A stretch of DNA of 8,399 nucleotides, taken from positions 1 through 8,399 of the forward strand of contig DAORXQ010000074.1 of assembly GCA_035371905.1 (NCBI GenBank), given 5' to 3'. Below the pieces are notes generated by a model. It did not search any database. It worked only from the letters and a program-made list of their open reading frames with translations, and was not told where the DNA came from. Positions 5,814 to 8,399 of this stretch are shown here, one piece after another; the first letter of the stretch is position 1, and the number at the start of each line of letters is the position of its first letter. Both the position numbers and the translations under genes were made by a program. This DNA comes from a bacterium. Its GTDB lineage: Bacteria > Ratteibacteria > UBA8468 > B48-G9 > JAFGKM01.

Positions 5814-7079
5814 TTATTCCTCCCTTACCCTTTTAATTTTAGCACCCAGCATATTTAATTTTTTTTCAAATTTTTCATACCCTCTATCAAGGTGATATAT
5901 TCTTGAAATTTCAGTAGTTCCATCAGCGACAAGACCGGCAAGAACAAGTGCTGCACTTGCTCTTAAATCAGAAGCCATGACTTTTGTGCCTTTTAATAAC
6001 TCTACTCCTTTTATTATCGCTTTTGAACCATCAAGGGTAATATCTGCACCAAGTCGATTCAATTCTCCAACATGAATAAATCTTTCAGGAAAAACTTTTT
6101 CTGTTATCAAACTTATTCCATCTGCAAGTGTAAGAAAACTCATCATTTGTGCTTGTAGGTCAGTAGGAAAACCTGGAAATGGAAGGGTTGTAATTTCAAC
6201 TGCTTTCCATCTTTCTTTGGGTATAGTGACAACAAAATTATCTCCATAATAAATTTCAAGACCCGATTCTTCTATTTTATCAAAAAGAGAAAGAAGATGT
6301 TCTGTTATAACTCCATTAATTTTTATTTTACTTTTTGTAATATATCCAGTAAGTATATAAGTTCCTCCTTCAATTCTATCCGGAATAATTTTATATTCAA
6401 CACCTTTTAATTTCTTGACTCCTTCAATTCTGATAATATGGGAACCTTCTCCATATATTCTGGCTCCCATTTTTTTTAAAAAATTTGCAAGGTCTACTAT
6501 TTCTGGTTCACAGGCAGCAAATTCAATAATTGTTTCTCCTTCAGCTAAAACAGCAGCACACATCACATTTGCGGTAGCAAGAACACTTGAACCAAAATTT
6601 CCTCCAAGGAAAACTTTAGTACCTTTAAGATTGTCACATTTTCCTACTATATATCCTTCTTCATTTTCTATTTGAACTCCAAGTTTTTTTAGTCCTTTTA
6701 TGTGTAAGTCAATTGGTCTTGGTCCTATTACACATCCACCCGGCATTGAAAATCTTGCCTTTTTATATTTTGCAAGTAAAGGTCCTAAAAGGCATATTGA
6801 ACCTCTCATTGTGCTCACGAATTCATAAGGAGCGGTAAATTGATAAATCCCTGATGGGTCAATTTCAAGAGTATTATTTTCAAATTTTGTATTGACACCC
6901 ATATAGTTTAAAATTTTTATCATTGTTTGGATATCTTTTAAATCAGGGACATTATATAAAACAGTTTTTCCTTCACCCATTATACTGGCGGCAATTATAG
7001 GTAGTGAAGCATTCTTTGAACCGGATACTTCTATTTCTCCTTCAAGTTTATTACCACCTTCAATAATAAATTTTTCCAT
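5814..7079 (-). CDS. murA: UDP-N-acetylglucosamine 1-carboxyvinyltransferase
   Basis: Transfers enolpyruvate from phosphoenolpyruvate to UDP-GlcNAc, the first committed step of peptidoglycan synthesis, in the cytosol. The 421 residues match the family (419 in E. coli). SGSKNASLP gives K22 and N23. MPGGCVIGPRPIDLH (112-126) holds the active-site cysteine C116 (E. coli C115) and R121. FPTDLQAQ (304-311) gives D307, and SDLRASAALVLAGL (370-383) gives D371. Cysteine at the active site predicts a fosfomycin-sensitive type of enzyme. Variant positions include SVLATAN where I expect SVGATEN, AACEPEIVDL for AAREPEIVDL, and YHLDRGYE near the end; from memory these resemble PVC-group MurA. AAGGAG (7089-7084) lies four bases before the ATG, and prmC ends 35 bases upstream. 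Placed directly before dapB and dapL, it groups peptidoglycan precursor functions. Confidence 0.97.
   Translation of the reverse strand: MEKFIIEGGNKLEGEIEVSGSKNASLPIIAASIMGEGKTVLYNVPDLKDIQTMIKILNYMGVNTKFENNTLEIDPSGIYQFTAPYEFVSTMRGSICLLGPLLAKYKKARFSMPGGCVIGPRPIDLHIKGLKKLGVQIENEEGYIVGKCDNLKGTKVFLGGNFGSSVLATANVMCAAVLAEGETIIEFAACEPEIVDLANFLKKMGARIYGEGSHIIRIEGVKKLKGVEYKIIPDRIEGGTYILTGYITKSKIKINGVITEHLLSLFDKIEESGLEIYYGDNFVVTIPKERWKAVEITTLPFPGFPTDLQAQMMSFLTLADGISLITEKVFPERFIHVGELNRLGADITLDGSKAIIKGVELLKGTKVMASDLRASAALVLAGLVADGTTEISRIYHLDRGYEKFEKKLNMLGAKIKRVREE
5819..5823 (-). promoter_or_regulatory. Shine-Dalgarno GGAGG for dapB at the murA 3' end
   Basis: GGAGG at 5823-5819, within the context GGGAGGAATAAAAATG, lies seven bases before the dapB ATG. 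It overlaps the final Glu-Glu codons of murA, so dapB initiation probably depends on translation through murA. Confidence 0.8.
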
Positions 7080-7114
7080 ATGTCTCCTTTTTTGTCATAT
7101 TATTTTACTATATT

Positions 7115-7957
7115 TTATATTTTTTTAAAGACCATAATTCTTTCAAAAGATGAAAAGTCCTTTTCAATAGAAAAAAGTTTAAGTTCAGGTGGAACAAATT
7201 TTCTTATTTTCGGGGCTTGATTATAACCTATTTCAATTATTAAAAACCCATTTTTTTTAAGGTGATACAAACTTCCTTTTAAAATTTTTTCTATTATTTT
7301 AAGACCGTCTTTTCCTCCGATAAGTGCCCTTTTTGGTTCCTTTGTTATTTCTTTTTCCAGTTTTTTATATTCATTTTCACTCACATATGGTGGATTACTT
7401 ACTATTATTTCAAATTTCTCTTTTATTTCACTAAAAATATTTGAAAATAAGAGATTCACCTTTTTCTCAACATTATTTAAAAAAACATTTCTGTGAGCAA
7501 TTTTTAAACTTTTTTTAGAAAAGTCAATTCCTGTAACCAGACAATTATCAATATTTTTAGCAAGTGTAATAGCGATGTTTCCACATCCGGTTCCAATGTC
7601 AAGAATTTTAACTTTTTTTGGATAAAAATACTCTTTATATAAATTGATTGTTTTTTCTACAAGCAATTCAGTTTCTGGTCTTGGTATAAAAACTCCTTTT
7701 TCAATTATAAATTCACAGTCATAAAAATAAATTTTTTTAGTAAGATATGCAGTCGGTATTCTTTTTTTTCTTTCTTCAATTAATTTTAATAATTTTTTCT
7801 GTATTTTTTCAGATAAAAATATTTTTTCTATATAAATTTTGTATCTTTCTATTCCAAGAATATGTGACAATAATATTTCCAGTTCTATACGAGGTGAACT
7901 TATGCCCTTTTTTTGAAGTTCTTTTTCTGTTTTTTTTAGGAAGGTTAAAGCATCCAC
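7115..7957 (-). CDS. prmC: Peptide chain release factor N5-glutamine methyltransferase
   Basis: PrmC (HemK) uses S-adenosylmethionine to methylate the GGQ glutamine of release factors, improving translation termination. The 280 residues match the family. The N-terminal helical domain has GISSPRIELEILLSHILG (18-35), then RIPTAYLTKK and VFIPRPETELLVE (89-101). The class I methyltransferase domain follows with ILDIGTGCGNIAITLA (118-133), the SAM-binding glycine loop. SNPPY (187-191) is the catalytic motif contacting the target glutamine, and EPKRALIGGKDGL (207-219) is diagnostic for PrmC. The start is GTG at 7957 with no convincing ribosome site, nine bases after the HEAT-repeat gene stop, so it is likely translated by coupling. 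The usual partner prfA is not in this window, and the gene upstream is a HEAT-repeat-like protein instead. Confidence 0.95.
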   Translation of the reverse strand: MDALTFLKKTEKELQKKGISSPRIELEILLSHILGIERYKIYIEKIFLSEKIQKKLLKLIEERKKRIPTAYLTKKIYFYDCEFIIEKGVFIPRPETELLVEKTINLYKEYFYPKKVKILDIGTGCGNIAITLAKNIDNCLVTGIDFSKKSLKIAHRNVFLNNVEKKVNLLFSNIFSEIKEKFEIIVSNPPYVSENEYKKLEKEITKEPKRALIGGKDGLKIIEKILKGSLYHLKKNGFLIIEIGYNQAPKIRKFVPPELKLFSIEKDFSSFERIMVFKKI

Positions 7958-7966
7958 AGTTTTTTA

Positions 7967-8398
7967 TTAATTTTTTGCCTCTTTTACTTCATCTTTTACT
8001 AAAGAAGATATAACTTTTTTAGCCGTATTTTTAATCAGTGGATATTCTCCTTCTTCTGCAAGATACTCAATAAGACCTTTAATTTCATTATCGGGATTTT
8101 GCTTTAAATATTCTCCAAGAACTTCAATAATACTTGCTCTTATATAAATTTCTTCTTCGCGATTACCCTGAGGATAGTTTTCTTTTAATCTGGATACCAT
8201 TAAATCAATACTTCTATATTCTCCAAGTTTTCCAAGAGCAATGTAATAGTACATTCTTAAACCCGGAACTCCAAATTCTCTCCATGCTTTTTTTATGACT
8301 GGTAAAGAATCTGTATCTCTTAAATTTGCAAGAGCATTCATTAATTTAACAGCAAAAATAATTTCATTCTTTTCTTCATTTGTTTCTCTTTGATAAGA
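7967..8398 (-). CDS. HEAT-repeat-like protein, C-terminal part (N-terminus outside window)
   Basis: The frame is open to the right edge of the window, so 143 C-terminal residues are visible. The ATG at 8341 falls in the middle of a predicted helix (IIFAVKLMNALANL) and is probably internal. The sequence reads as three to four antiparallel helix pairs. The first is IIFAVKLMNALANLRDTDSLPVIKKAW, broken by the RDTDS turn typical of HEAT/PBS-lyase-like repeats. The others are LRMYYYIALGKLGEYRSIDLMVSRLKE, IRASIIEVLGEYL...IKGLIEYLAEEG, and a capping helix LIKNTAKKVISSLV. Such repeats form protein-binding solenoids and give no enzyme activity by themselves. The tail is charged and Lys/Glu-rich (KDEVKEAKN). 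There is no membrane segment in the visible part. The gene leads the minus-strand run and lies nine bases before prmC. Its function is unknown. Confidence 0.7.
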   Translation of the reverse strand, partial: SYQRETNEEKNEIIFAVKLMNALANLRDTDSLPVIKKAWREFGVPGLRMYYYIALGKLGEYRSIDLMVSRLKENYPQGNREEEIYIRASIIEVLGEYLKQNPDNEIKGLIEYLAEEGEYPLIKNTAKKVISSLVKDEVKEAKN

Positions 8399-8399
8399 G

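Noticed and set aside
6415..6675. Plus-strand reading frame opposite murA
   Set aside because: Antisense shadow of conserved MurA sequence with no motif or ribosome site.
7080..7114. Possible promoter in the prmC-murA gap
   Set aside because: TATA-like strings occur, but the region is almost all A/T and no -35 at proper spacing stands out.
7747..8013. Plus-strand reading frame across the prmC/HEAT junction that looks like a membrane protein
   Set aside because: Poly-Phe/Leu arises from complementing the Lys-rich codons of prmC; it has no ribosome site and lies under two supported genes.
1..8399. CRISPR arrays, insertion sequences, phage genes, riboswitches or defence modules
   Set aside because: No regularly spaced repeats, terminal inverted repeats, transposase or integrase motifs, or long structured leaders were found; gene content is housekeeping throughout.

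Overview
The window is AT-rich bacterial chromosome packed with conserved housekeeping genes. I see no phage, transposon, CRISPR array, toxin-antitoxin or defence module. Two facts point to a bacterium making diaminopimelate-type peptidoglycan: murA and dapB are present, and so is a DapL-type LL-diaminopimelate aminotransferase. Several sequence traits of MurA remind me of PVC-group bacteria and related candidate phyla. With the AT-rich composition, a low-GC uncultured lineage of that kind is a reasonable but weak guess.

Layout. Bases 1-1282 (+) hold most of a radical SAM protein whose N-terminus lies outside the window. It ends one base before a tRNA-Cys(GCA) gene on the opposite strand (1284-1355). 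From there to the right edge everything is on the minus strand and nearly gapless. In transcription order, right to left: the C-terminal part of a HEAT-repeat-like protein (runs off the right edge), prmC, murA, dapB, dapL, a divergent PurE-like protein, a LacD-type class I aldolase, pfkA and tRNA-Cys. Junctions range from a 13-base overlap to a 35-base gap, which suggests a single operon with translational coupling at several junctions. A separate promoter candidate sits directly in front of the tRNA.

How the genes fit together. MurA commits UDP-GlcNAc to peptidoglycan. DapB and DapL make tetrahydrodipicolinate and then LL-diaminopimelate by the aminotransferase route, feeding both the peptidoglycan stem peptide and lysine. 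PfkA makes fructose 1,6-bisphosphate, and the adjacent LacD-type aldolase is a plausible enzyme to cleave it, so the two could supply upper glycolysis. PrmC methylates peptide-chain release factors. The most unusual member is the PurE-like protein: it keeps the fold signature but lacks the canonical substrate and catalytic motifs, and no purine gene is nearby. No stretch longer than 300 bases lacks a gene.
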